NCBI GenBank assembly: GCA_947627625.1 | Contig: CANQWR010000016.1 | Coordinates: 1 to 40,883, forward strand | Direction: 5' to 3' | From: an uncultured Ruminococcus sp. | Lineage (GTDB): Bacteria > Bacillota > Clostridia > Oscillospirales > Ruminococcaceae | Length of the DNA: 40,883 nt | Shown: positions 16,110 to 24,325 of the stretch, in pieces | How the letters are laid out: each line of letters opens with the position of its first letter | Numbering within the stretch: position 1 is the stretch's first letter | Position numbers and translations under genes: made by a program | Notes under the pieces: model-generated | What the model was told of the DNA's origin: nothing | Database searches by the model: none | The model's input: the letters and a program-made list of their open reading frames with translations, nothing else

Positions 16110-16177
16110 GTATCTGTATGAAAATGTGCGGGTGTCCGACGATGGAGACACCTGAATTCAGGAAAAGGAGAATAGTT

Positions 16178-18547
16178 ATGGATATAATGCTGATTAGTAC
16201 GACTTTTAACAGCGAAGTACACGGCACGAACAACGGCAAGAAAACCGGTTGCGGAATAAACCTGCTCAAAGCGGGCAATGACACGAAATACCGTCAGAGC
16301 GGACGTATGACAGACCTCAAAGAGATAACTTGCGAGAGATGCAAGGAGAGACTCGCAAGGGAGATGATAAGGTCGGACAAAAAAGAGATGAATAAGCTCC
16401 TGAAAGAGGAGAAACAGCGTATAAAGGCGGGAATTGAGGACGAGGGAATAATACCCCTCGGAAATACTACAGCCAAAATCACAAAAGCTCCCGAACCTGC
16501 ACCAGCTCCCGCACCCGTCCCCGAGCCGACCGTCCCCGAGAAGCCCTCTGCACCCGTCAGAACTATTCCCGGAACGGGTGTCGCAATGGACGACGATTTG
16601 GCACAGTTTGCAATATCTCCGCCAAAGCCCGAACCCGAAAAAGATGAGACTGCTACGGAAGTGGAAGATTTCCTTGCACAGTTTGCGATAAAGAAGCCCG
16701 AACCCGAACCCGAAGAGGAGAAGAAGTCCACCGATGACGATTTTCTTGCACAGTTCAGTATAACTCCGCCGTCCGCACAGGCAGAGGAGGAAAAAGAGCC
16801 CGAAGAGCCTGTTGTTGAGGACATAATGAGTATGTTTGCGATAGACAAGGACGAAGTTCCCGAAGAACCGCAGTCAGTGGAGTACAGTTCCGACAGCACT
16901 CCCGACAGCACAGAGGGTTCAACGGAAGAGGCAAATGCGTGGGATTTGTTTGCGAACCAGTTCTTTGGAATGCGTGACGAGGAGGAGACTGCTCCCGCCG
17001 AGGAAGTTCCCGCACAGGAGGACGATATGCCCACTTTGGAGAGCATGGCGGCATTTGCAAAGAGCATTTCCGACAAGCCCTCCGCACTTGACGGCATAGC
17101 ACCGCCTGTTTTGGACGATATAGCACCGTCTCCCGAACCTGTTCGGGAGGAAGTCAAGAAGACTGTGCTTGACGACATTGCACCGCCCGTTTTGGACGAC
17201 ATTGCACCTCCTCCCGCACCCGTTCAAGAGGAAGTCAAGAAGGCTGTACTTGACGACATAGCACCGCCCGTTTTAGACGACATAGCACCTCCTCCCGCAC
17301 CCGTTCGGGAGGAAGTAAAGAAGACTGTGCTTGACGACATTGCACCGCCCGTTTTAGACGACATAGCACCTCCTCCCGCACCCGTTAATGAGGAAGTCAA
17401 GCCCCCTGTTCTGGACGACATAGCACCGCCTGTTTTAGACGATATAGCACCGTCTCCCGCACCCGTTAATGAGGAAGTCAAGCCCCCTGTTCCGGACGAC
17501 ATTGCACCGCCCGTTTTGGACGATATAGCACCGTCTCTCGCACCTGTTCCCGTGGAGAGTGCCGAACCCGAAATTGACTTCTCGGACGATTCCGTTGTCA
17601 ATACTGCCGAGACAGCTATGCCTGAGAATTCCCCTGCACCCGCCACGGAAATGCCCTCCGCAAACTTCATGGACGGACAGCCGTTCCCGCAGTCCGTACC
17701 GCCTGTTCAGGGAGTACCGCCTATATCGCCAATGCCTATGCCCGTACAGATGCCGCAGGGAATGTCCGTACAGCCACAGATCATGACAGTCCCACAGCTT
17801 GCGGGTTACGACGCAAACGGTCAGCCCGTATATACATATATGCAGATGCAGTTGACGGGTTACGACGCAAACGGTCAGCCTGTACTTGTTCCGTTTGGTG
17901 GACAGCCTGCAATGGGAGTACCTATGGGAATGGGTATGAATATGGCAATGGGAGTAGGTATGCCGCAGCAGTTCGGCGTACCAGTTCCGCCGACAGCACG
18001 TCCCGAGACTGCAAAATCGTCAGAGCCGTCTGCCGCAATGAAGTCCAAATACGGCAAACACGGTCTCACACCAGGACAGAGAATTGCCGCTGAGATGGCT
18101 GCAAAGGCGGCAAGCGGAGAGACAACGGATGCTAATGTGTCAAAAATTTCGGTCAATCCGCACAGCAAGTCAACATCTTCTGCATTTATAAGTGCGATTT
18201 CGGAGTCAAAGGACCACGCAAACGAAAGTCTCACCGATACACAGGGACTTAAAGCAAAGACTCCCGTTATAACTTCCGTGGAGGATATGCTTGCACAGCT
18301 TGGTGACAGTTCCGAGAAGGACAAGAAGATGAAGAGGGAGGCAATGCAGAAAAACGCTCCGAAAGTGGACGAATACAGAGCACCTGTGAGAAATAAGAGA
18401 CCCTCCGAGGCTTCAATACCCGCATCGACACAGAGAGTAACACTTGAAGAGATGAGACCTCTGACGAAAGCCGAGCAGAAAGCTAAGAAGAAGCAGGACA
18501 AAATTGCCGCCGACTTCAAGAAAAAGATGGAGAAGATGAATAAATAA
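16178..18547 (+). CDS. large disordered acidic protein with repeated short linear motifs
   Basis: No family is recognised for this 789-residue protein. The first 60 residues look like a small zinc site (VHG, then CG, then CERCKERLAREMI) and run into a charged helix. Next come spaced copies of a DDFLAQFAI-like motif (about residues 136-230: DDDLAQFAI, EDFLAQFAI, DDFLAQFSI, EDIMSMFAI). Six tandem 27-residue units follow, each with two LDDIAPP motifs (about 304-465). Then come a Pro/Met/Gln-rich part with GYDANGQPV twice, and a Lys-rich C-terminal helix. It has no signal peptide or membrane segment. The ATG has AGGAG seven bases upstream; an open extension of 20 codons upstream lacks a good site. 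It may be a cytoplasmic hub that binds several partner copies. Confidence 0.85.
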   Translation: MDIMLISTTFNSEVHGTNNGKKTGCGINLLKAGNDTKYRQSGRMTDLKEITCERCKERLAREMIRSDKKEMNKLLKEEKQRIKAGIEDEGIIPLGNTTAKITKAPEPAPAPAPVPEPTVPEKPSAPVRTIPGTGVAMDDDLAQFAISPPKPEPEKDETATEVEDFLAQFAIKKPEPEPEEEKKSTDDDFLAQFSITPPSAQAEEEKEPEEPVVEDIMSMFAIDKDEVPEEPQSVEYSSDSTPDSTEGSTEEANAWDLFANQFFGMRDEEETAPAEEVPAQEDDMPTLESMAAFAKSISDKPSALDGIAPPVLDDIAPSPEPVREEVKKTVLDDIAPPVLDDIAPPPAPVQEEVKKAVLDDIAPPVLDDIAPPPAPVREEVKKTVLDDIAPPVLDDIAPPPAPVNEEVKPPVLDDIAPPVLDDIAPSPAPVNEEVKPPVPDDIAPPVLDDIAPSLAPVPVESAEPEIDFSDDSVVNTAETAMPENSPAPATEMPSANFMDGQPFPQSVPPVQGVPPISPMPMPVQMPQGMSVQPQIMTVPQLAGYDANGQPVYTYMQMQLTGYDANGQPVLVPFGGQPAMGVPMGMGMNMAMGVGMPQQFGVPVPPTARPETAKSSEPSAAMKSKYGKHGLTPGQRIAAEMAAKAASGETTDANVSKISVNPHSKSTSSAFISAISESKDHANESLTDTQGLKAKTPVITSVEDMLAQLGDSSEKDKKMKREAMQKNAPKVDEYRAPVRNKRPSEASIPASTQRVTLEEMRPLTKAEQKAKKKQDKIAADFKKKMEKMNK
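17087..17553 (+). repeat. 81-bp in-frame tandem repeat (six units)
   Basis: Six units of 81 bp encode VLDDIAPPVLDDIAP, then a linker APVxEEVKxx. Third-position differences between units are scattered while the amino acids are kept, which suggests selection on the protein, not just recent copying. Confidence 0.85.
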
Positions 18548-18596
18548 ATTTATGTGAGTCTTTTTAGGGAAAATTATTGGAGACTTTTTTAGGAGA

Positions 18597-18905
18597 ACGA
18601 TAAGGGGCGGGGGGCTTTGCCCCCAAACTCCAAAAAATAATTTTCTTAAAATTATATTTTTTTGGGAATTTTTCTGTCCAAATGACAGGAAGACAGGTGC
18701 AGTTCTCTCTAAATATTAGAACGATAAGGGGCAGGGGGCTTTGCCCCCTGAACCCCCATTGGGGGCTCTGCCCCCAAACCCCCGCTGGGGGGAAGTATCC
18801 CCCCAGGCCCCCCATGATTATTCCCACACAAGAAACAAACCCCGCCCCCGTGGCAGTCTACTGTTTAATCTTGGGGGTCAAGGGGGCGGGGCTTGGGGGT
18901 GAAAC
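18597..18905 (-). repeat. GC-rich modular intergenic repeat, block 5
   Basis: Two reverse-oriented units, with end tags at about 18596 (AACGATAAGGGGC) and 18720. An inverted AT-rich palindrome lies at 18632-18663, and the start flank ATGATTATTCCCACAC at about 18813. It fills most of the gap between the disordered protein and the TPR-like gene. No promoter for the downstream gene was recognised. Confidence 0.86.
18632..18663 (-). repeat. AT-rich palindromic module, copy 3 (inverted)
   Basis: Reverse complement of the modules at 14363 and 15798, directly after a GGGGGCTTTGCCCCC hairpin, showing that the GC and AT modules travel together. Confidence 0.8.
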
Positions 18906-18944
18906 TCCCGTTATAAATTTAATTCGAAATGAGGATTTTTTAAG

Positions 18945-20027
18945 ATGGCTTATAAAGAAACTCTCGAACAGCTCAGAGCAAAGCTGGGCGAGAATAAGGC
19001 TGAAAACACCAAATTTCTCCGTGAGGAGAGCATGAAGTTCGCCCGTGAAAACAATTACGAGGGAATAAGAGCCGTGAGTGAACTTATGCTTGAAAATCTC
19101 ACGGACGAGGAAAAGGCTGAAATAGACAGGATAACTCACCTTGACGGTCTGCGTCTTGACAAGGTTTATGACCAAATTGTCGAACTTATGAACAAAAAAG
19201 ACATGATAGAGGCAAAAAATCTCGCCGAGAAACTCTACAAGAAAATCATTCTCGACTACGCCCCCACGGACAGGACAGTATATATGTCTCTCAGAAATCC
19301 CCTTGAGGATAACCTCTGCCGTCTGATGTTCAAGACCGAAAAAATTCTGAACAGAGCTCCTTTTGACTTCTCCGCCTATCTGACAGCTTATGCCTATATA
19401 ATGGTGGAGACAGGTTCTACCGTTGATGCAATTCCCGTTCTCGAAAAGGCTTCGGAGTACAACCCCGTGGATGTCGGACCAAAATTTGAACTCTGTGAGA
19501 TATACAAGATCACCAGAAACAAGAAAATGGTTCTACAGACGGCGAGGGAAATTCTGAGAATTGCAATATCTCCCGCCGCAATAGCGAGAGCTTACGCAAA
19601 TATCGGCTATGCACTTGTCAATTCGGGTGACTATGAGGACGCTGTTATTTTCTACGTTGCAAGTACAATGTTCGCCCCGCACCCCGCTGTACCCCTTGAA
19701 ATGAAACACCTTGCCGACCTGATGGGCAGACCGATAGTAAAGCCCTCTCAGGAGAAGATAGAGGAGGTCATGGGAAAATACGACATAAAATTCGGTCCTA
19801 ACAGGGAAGTCATCTCCGCTGCCGCACAGCTTGCGTCAAAATTTTTGCAGGAGGGTGACATACCGAATGCCCTCCCCGCACTCAAAATCACCTATAACTT
19901 AACTCTTGACGAGGAAGTTAAAAAAATTATCCTGAAGTATGAACCCATTCCCAGAAATAATTTTGCACGTCCGAATCCCAATATAGTAATGACTTCGGGA
20001 AATAACAACAGTGACGATAATAAATAA
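18945..20027 (+). CDS. TPR-like helical repeat protein
   Basis: A 360-residue soluble protein made of helix pairs. Residues about 155-245 fit tetratricopeptide repeats (AIPVLEKASEYNPVDVGPKF; ARAYANIGYALVNSGDYEDA), and residues 285-330 form another helical pair. It has no signal peptide or membrane segment. The N-terminal 70 residues are charged helices (ETLEQLRAKLGENKAEN). The ATG follows GAGG about nine bases upstream. TPR proteins act as scaffolds; the partner is unknown. The neighbouring disordered protein upstream is on the same strand, but a repeat block lies between. The C-terminal tail is rich in Asn and Asp. Confidence 0.82.
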   Translation: MAYKETLEQLRAKLGENKAENTKFLREESMKFARENNYEGIRAVSELMLENLTDEEKAEIDRITHLDGLRLDKVYDQIVELMNKKDMIEAKNLAEKLYKKIILDYAPTDRTVYMSLRNPLEDNLCRLMFKTEKILNRAPFDFSAYLTAYAYIMVETGSTVDAIPVLEKASEYNPVDVGPKFELCEIYKITRNKKMVLQTAREILRIAISPAAIARAYANIGYALVNSGDYEDAVIFYVASTMFAPHPAVPLEMKHLADLMGRPIVKPSQEKIEEVMGKYDIKFGPNREVISAAAQLASKFLQEGDIPNALPALKITYNLTLDEEVKKIILKYEPIPRNNFARPNPNIVMTSGNNNSDDNK

Positions 20028-20061
20028 AAATATATAAATAAAAATAAAATCTCCCGGACAC

Positions 20062-20090
20062 TTGCAAAGAGGAAATTTTTGTGTTATAAT
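20062..20090 (+). promoter_or_regulatory. sigma-A promoter of yajC
   Basis: TTGCAA (20062-20067), a 17-base spacer and TATAAT (20085-20090), about 48 bases before the yajC ATG. The same hexamer pair is found in the distal pilC promoter at 25215. Confidence 0.8.
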
Positions 20091-20137
20091 ATCTCTTACA
20101 GAACAAGCCGTATTTTTCGGCAGATTGGAGATATATC

Positions 20138-20677
20138 ATGTCAGTAAAAAGAACAGTAAGGAAAATTTCAGGTTTTTTGGTATCGTCTGCGGTGTCGCTC
20201 TGCTCAATGTATATGCTCGCACTGAACGCCTTTGCAGAGGGTGGATCGGGTGCCGCCGCAGGTGCGTCCGACGGTCAGGCTGCGGCAGGCAGCGGCAGTG
20301 TCTTTTTCAATTTCGTCCTCCCGCTTGTCCTGATGTTTGTGATAATCTACTTCATGATTATAAGACCTCAGAAAAAGCAGGACCAGGCTCTCAAAGATAT
20401 GCAGAATAGTCTCGAGATCGGTGACGAGATAGTCACCAGAGACGGCATTATAGGAATGGTAGTCCGCATAAACAGCGACAATCTTGTAATCGAAACGGGC
20501 GGTGACAGAAACAAAATCCGCATAAAGACGTGGGCGGTCAGCGAGAATGTCAGTGCAGACGAGAGAGCGAAAGCTTCCGCACCAAAAAAGACCGCAAATC
20601 CCCTTGAATCGGCGGGACTTTCCCCCGACGAGACAGCGGGCGGTGATAAAAAGGAAGGCAAAAAGAAGAGCAAGTGA
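20138..20677 (+). CDS. yajC: preprotein translocase accessory subunit YajC
   Basis: YajC associates with SecDF-YidC at the membrane and aids protein export. The core is a single helix followed by the basic stop (VFFNFVLPLVLMFVIIYF, then MIIRPQKKQ, about residues 54-82) and the conserved cytoplasmic LEIGDEIVTRDGIIGMVVRI. At 179 residues it is longer than the usual 85-110. The extra parts are an N-terminal signal-peptide-like segment (ending NAFAEG), a Gly/Ala linker, and a charged C-terminal tail. The ATG follows GGAG. The next gene is the TIGR04086-like membrane protein, a common neighbour of yajC in Firmicutes. Confidence 0.94.
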   Translation: MSVKRTVRKISGFLVSSAVSLCSMYMLALNAFAEGGSGAAAGASDGQAAAGSGSVFFNFVLPLVLMFVIIYFMIIRPQKKQDQALKDMQNSLEIGDEIVTRDGIIGMVVRINSDNLVIETGGDRNKIRIKTWAVSENVSADERAKASAPKKTANPLESAGLSPDETAGGDKKEGKKKSK

Positions 20678-20703
20678 TTTAGCAAAAAGTGAATATAAAA
20701 GAG

Positions 20704-20742
20704 AACCTCCGCATAGAATTACTAATATTCTTTGCGGAGGTT
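20704..20742 (+). promoter_or_regulatory. hairpin covering the ribosome binding site of the next gene
   Basis: AACCTCCGCA (20704-20713) pairs perfectly with TGCGGAGGTT (20733-20742) around a 19-base loop. The right arm contains the GGAGG of the gene starting at 20748. The four Ts after the stem could also give weak termination after yajC. Confidence 0.65.
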
Positions 20743-20747
20743 TTGCT

Positions 20748-21146
20748 ATGCGTCGTCACAGGAACAGTGTCTGGACAAACCATTTTTTAAGTCTTGTTAT
20801 GGGAGTTCTGCTCGGCATTCTGTTTTCTCTTATAATGGCAGTTTTCTTTTCGGCAGCAGCTTTTTTTCTGCTGAAAGACACGGTATTTGTACCATATTTT
20901 TCGGGTGTCTCTTTAATTATGGGAACTTTTGCAGGCTCTCACATATGTGGCAAGTACAGGCGTAAAATGGGACTTGCTGACGGATTTATCTGTGCAGTTA
21001 TAATGTATGCTGTCCTGTGGACTGTGTCACTCCTGATACCTGACGGGAGTGTCGGACTTGACAAATTTATTATGCTTGGTATTTCGGGCATAATAGGCGG
21101 TATATCGGGAGTAAACTCAAAACGTCCGAAAAACTACAGGGATTGA
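20748..21146 (+). CDS. TIGR04086-like membrane protein
   Basis: A 132-residue protein with four membrane helices (about residues 15-40, 48-65, 75-95 and 102-122) and a Gly-rich last helix (MLGISGIIGGISGVNSKRPK). Size, topology and position after yajC fit the TIGR04086 family (Bacillus YrzE type), whose function is unknown. The ATG has GGAGG eight bases upstream, within a hairpin that could limit translation. A longer upstream open frame overlaps yajC and is not used. Confidence 0.82.
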   Translation: MRRHRNSVWTNHFLSLVMGVLLGILFSLIMAVFFSAAAFFLLKDTVFVPYFSGVSLIMGTFAGSHICGKYRRKMGLADGFICAVIMYAVLWTVSLLIPDGSVGLDKFIMLGISGIIGGISGVNSKRPKNYRD

Positions 21147-21165
21147 GATATATTATTAGCCATGG

Positions 21166-21295
21166 TGTATTGGGGGCTTCGCCCCCAAACCCCCATGAAC
21201 GATGAGGGGCAGGGGGCTTTGCCCCCTGAACCCCCATTGGGGGCTCCGCCCCCAAACCCCCGTCGGGGGGAAGAATCCCCCCGAACCCCCCATGA
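21166..21295 (-). repeat. GC-rich modular intergenic repeat, block 6
   Basis: One reverse-oriented unit with an additional GGGGGCTTCGCCCCC hairpin, lying between the convergent ends of the TIGR04086-like gene and htrA. The GGGGGCTTTGCCCCC and G6/C6 hairpins could terminate both genes. Confidence 0.87.
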
Positions 21296-21311
21296 TGTTC
21301 TACTGTAATGA

Positions 21312-22667
21312 TTAGTAATCGCCCGAAGTGTCCTCCATAAGTTCAAATTCTATATCGTAATACTCGATTTTTCCGCCCTTTTCAAGGTGTGCACACTTTG
21401 CGGGTACTTTGTCCCCTGCCTTGAATTTACTGCTCACAGCGTCATAGAGTTCGTCGTAACTTGAGACTTTTTCCCCGTCTATCTCGACTATAAAATCTCC
21501 CGCTTTCAGGTCGGTGTTGTATATGTCGCAATCCTCACTTATATCCGTTATATAGAGACCCTCAAAGCCGTCGGGGATTTCAAAGCCGAGTTCCTCCTCA
21601 ACGGCATAGACGTTACTGCTGACGGACATATCTATCATCATTATTCCTATTCTGAATCTTCCCGACATGAAACCGTTGTCGATGAGTTCCTCAATTATGG
21701 GCAGAGCTTCGTTTATAGTTATCGCAAAACCAAGTCCCTCATAACTGCTGTTGACGTACTTTGAAGAGGTTATCCCTATGACCTGACCATACATATTTAC
21801 CAATGCACCGCCCGAATTTCCCGGACTTATATCGGCGTTGGTCTGAATGCAGTCCATCTCAAAACCCGTGGAGTCGCTTCTTATTTTCCTGTTCACAGCG
21901 GAGACTATGCCGTCTGTTACCGTACTCGACAGCCCTGCGGGGTTTCCTATAGCCATAACCTGTTCGCCCACAACAGTTTCGTCCGAATCGCCCAGCACAG
22001 CGGGAACAAGGTTTGAACCGTCTATTTTTATGACGGCTATATCTGTTTTTGAGTCTCTGCCGACTATTTCGGCTTCAAAAATTCTGTCGTCGGTGGTGGA
22101 GACGGAGTGGAAACCGTCAGCTTGGAGAACGTGTGCATTTGTGACAATATAGCCGTCGTCGGAAATTATAACTCCCGAACCCGTTCCCATGAGGTCACGC
22201 CTTTTTGAGTCGGAGTAGGTGTATATTTCGACAATAGAAGGTCTTACAGCTTCGGCGACACCCTCCGTTGTGTACCTGCCGTTTTCGTCGGCTTTGATAT
22301 TTTTGAGACTGTTTTCGGGTTTTTCGTTTTTGTAGAGAACCACGTTTTTTGACACGGGTACACCCGCCACAGAAGATTTTCCCTTTTTTACGTCGGAGAC
22401 TATCCCGTACACGGAGAGTGCCAATGCACATATGAATATAAGAGAGAGCATTATTATAATACTTCTCTCGTGTTTTTTGCGGAGCATTTTCTCGCTTCTC
22501 TTTTCCGCACTCTTCATTGCCCTTGCACTCGCCATATCAAAGCTGTCAAAACCTGTCGGTTCAAAGTAAAAGCTCCCGAAATTTTCTGTATTTGAGTTTG
22601 AGATGTAATTTTTCGGAGGATTTTCCTCGGAGTCCGCCTTGGAATTATAAAGATTATTTTCGTCCAT
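21312..22667 (-). CDS. htrA: HtrA/DegP-like membrane-anchored serine protease
   Basis: This surface protease/chaperone degrades misfolded exported proteins. The 451 residues include a cytoplasmic N-terminal part, one membrane helix (about residues 70-92), a trypsin-like domain, and one C-terminal PDZ domain (from about 335: LYITDISEDCDIYNTDLKAG). The catalytic triad is visible as TNAHVL (His), DSKTDIAVIKID (Asp) and SPGNSGGALV (Ser). The ATG at 22667 has AAAGGGG just upstream; the open frame extends a further 22 codons without a site. It lies downstream of a two-component gene pair on the same strand, like cssRS-htrA of Bacillus, though a repeat block intervenes. Confidence 0.94.
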   Translation of the reverse strand: MDENNLYNSKADSEENPPKNYISNSNTENFGSFYFEPTGFDSFDMASARAMKSAEKRSEKMLRKKHERSIIIMLSLIFICALALSVYGIVSDVKKGKSSVAGVPVSKNVVLYKNEKPENSLKNIKADENGRYTTEGVAEAVRPSIVEIYTYSDSKRRDLMGTGSGVIISDDGYIVTNAHVLQADGFHSVSTTDDRIFEAEIVGRDSKTDIAVIKIDGSNLVPAVLGDSDETVVGEQVMAIGNPAGLSSTVTDGIVSAVNRKIRSDSTGFEMDCIQTNADISPGNSGGALVNMYGQVIGITSSKYVNSSYEGLGFAITINEALPIIEELIDNGFMSGRFRIGIMMIDMSVSSNVYAVEEELGFEIPDGFEGLYITDISEDCDIYNTDLKAGDFIVEIDGEKVSSYDELYDAVSSKFKAGDKVPAKCAHLEKGGKIEYYDIEFELMEDTSGDY

Positions 22668-22709
22668 AAATGCCCCTTTCTCTCGATAGACCGTTACCTT
22701 CCTAACCCC

Positions 22710-22802
22710 AAATTTGAAACAGTAGAATATCATGGGGGGTTCGGGGGGATTCTTCCCCCCGACGGGGGTTTGGGGGCAAAGCCCCCTGCCCCTTATCGTT
22801 CC
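22710..22802 (+). repeat. GC-rich modular intergenic repeat, block 7 (minimal unit)
   Basis: The simplest copy: the GAAACAGTAGAATATC flank, ATGGGGGGTTCGGGGGG, ATTCTT, CCCCCC, GACGGGGGTTTGGGGGC, AAA, GCCCCC and the end tag TGCCCCTTATCGTTCC. It serves as a reference for the module order in the longer blocks. Confidence 0.9.
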
Positions 22803-22834
22803 AAAATTATTTCAAGTCGGATTTAGTTCCCCTG

Positions 22835-24325
22835 TTACAGTTTCTTTTCGGTGTGCAAAGTCACCCGTGGGTCTTCGGGAATCTGTATCTGAAATTCAGT
22901 ATATTCGCCGTAGACACTTTTTACCACTATGTGACCGTTGTGGAGGTGGACTATTTTTCTCGATATTGAAAGACCTATTCCCAGTCCCGAGGTGTCCTTT
23001 CCCCGTGAGGAGTCCGCCTTGTAGAACCTGTCAAAGACCTGCTGTATTTCCGAATTTTTCAGACCCTCTCCCGTGTTCCTTATGCCTATTATGCAGATGC
23101 CGTCCTGCTTTTCAAACCTGAAAGACAGTTTACCGCCGTCGTTCACAAATTTGACTGCGTTTTCAACAAGATTGTATATGACCTGCTGCATTAAATCGGG
23201 GTCTGTGACGGCTGTTAGTCTGTGGCTGTCGAGTTCCTCTATTTCAAGGTGTTTCTGCTCTATTTTCTTTTCAAACATCAGGACTACCTGAATAACAAGG
23301 TCTGTCAGGTTGGTCTCTCTGAAATCGGGGGTGAGAGTACCCGACTCAAATCTTGTCATGTTGAGCATTGAGCTTATCAGTATTCTCAGACGCTTGATTT
23401 CTTTTGAAATCAGCACAAGATATTCAGTCCTTCTTGATTTGGGGATAGTACCGTCGAGTATGCCGTCCACAAAGCCCGAAATAGTGGTCATAGGGGTGCG
23501 GAGTTCGTGGGAGACATTTGCGATAAACGTCTTGCTTGTCTCCTCACTTGACTCAACGTCCGAGGCGAGTGAATTTATACACTCAGCTATATCACGCATT
23601 GTACCCGTTGTGCTGTCGGGTAGCTTTTCGGAAAAATCCCCCTTTGCATACTGCTGACATATTCTCAGGAAATTTGTCTCATGGTCTATGTACTTAAAGA
23701 CGGTCTTTTTCAGAAATACATATATAGCAGTCATTGTGATGAGTGTCATAAGTACATAGGAGACAAGTATTCTCAGGGTGAACAGGTCTATTGCGAGCGT
23801 GTCGGAGTAGGCAGAGATGTAGTAGAAATCGGAGTTGTTGTCGCTGTCTCTGAGTGCAAATTTTGTGACATAGAGCAAGTCGGGAGTGCTGTAGGAAAAT
23901 CCCTCCGATTCAAGACCGAGATAACCGCCGTTGTTGTCGGCAGAGGATTTCATATCACCGTCAAGATATTCACGTTCGGGTTCTCCCGCTGATAGAATAC
24001 TCTTTCCGTCCGAATTATACACATATATCATAATTTCGGAGTTGTTCATCAAGTCGTTGTGAAGGTTTCTGACGGGTTCGGACAGGAGATTTCCGCCTGA
24101 GTGGTACTCCTTTCTGACATAGCTTATGAACATATTGCAGGTTTCTTTCAGCTCTTCAAGCTCCGACTTTCTGTACATTGACGAACATATCCCCGTCATT
24201 ATAACGCCTGCCACAGCCGAAAAGGAAATCAGTGTTATAACGACAAGACGGAATATTCTGTAGTAGGAGCTTTTTTTGTACTGATTTCCGGAGTGCTTTG
24301 CAGATCTTTCGGGAATGAAGATCAC
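22835..24325 (-). CDS. sensor histidine kinase
   Basis: A membrane histidine kinase of 496 residues. Two helices (about residues 25-48 and 184-206) bracket an extracellular sensing domain of about 135 residues. A HAMP-like linker follows, then the HisKA domain with the phospho-acceptor His at about 273 (VSHELRTPMTTISGF) and the HATPase domain (N-box YNLVENAVKF at about 384-393, SGLGIGLSISRKIV at about 446-459). It starts at GTG, overlapping the response-regulator stop as GTGA with no strong ribosome site, so translation is coupled. It phosphorylates the adjacent OmpR-type regulator. Kinase class resembles PhoR, ResE and CssS; the signal is unknown. Confidence 0.95.
   Translation of the reverse strand: MIFIPERSAKHSGNQYKKSSYYRIFRLVVITLISFSAVAGVIMTGICSSMYRKSELEELKETCNMFISYVRKEYHSGGNLLSEPVRNLHNDLMNNSEIMIYVYNSDGKSILSAGEPEREYLDGDMKSSADNNGGYLGLESEGFSYSTPDLLYVTKFALRDSDNNSDFYYISAYSDTLAIDLFTLRILVSYVLMTLITMTAIYVFLKKTVFKYIDHETNFLRICQQYAKGDFSEKLPDSTTGTMRDIAECINSLASDVESSEETSKTFIANVSHELRTPMTTISGFVDGILDGTIPKSRRTEYLVLISKEIKRLRILISSMLNMTRFESGTLTPDFRETNLTDLVIQVVLMFEKKIEQKHLEIEELDSHRLTAVTDPDLMQQVIYNLVENAVKFVNDGGKLSFRFEKQDGICIIGIRNTGEGLKNSEIQQVFDRFYKADSSRGKDTSGLGIGLSISRKIVHLHNGHIVVKSVYGEYTEFQIQIPEDPRVTLHTEKKL

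Noticed and set aside
17087-17553. CRISPR-like regular repeat spacing
   Set aside because: The 81-bp units are contiguous and in frame with a coding sequence; there are no unique spacers and no cas genes.
16294-17670. Long antisense frames opposite the motif-array protein gene
   Set aside because: They mirror the sense repeats (Ser/Gly-rich on the reverse strand), lack ribosome sites, and have no independent support.
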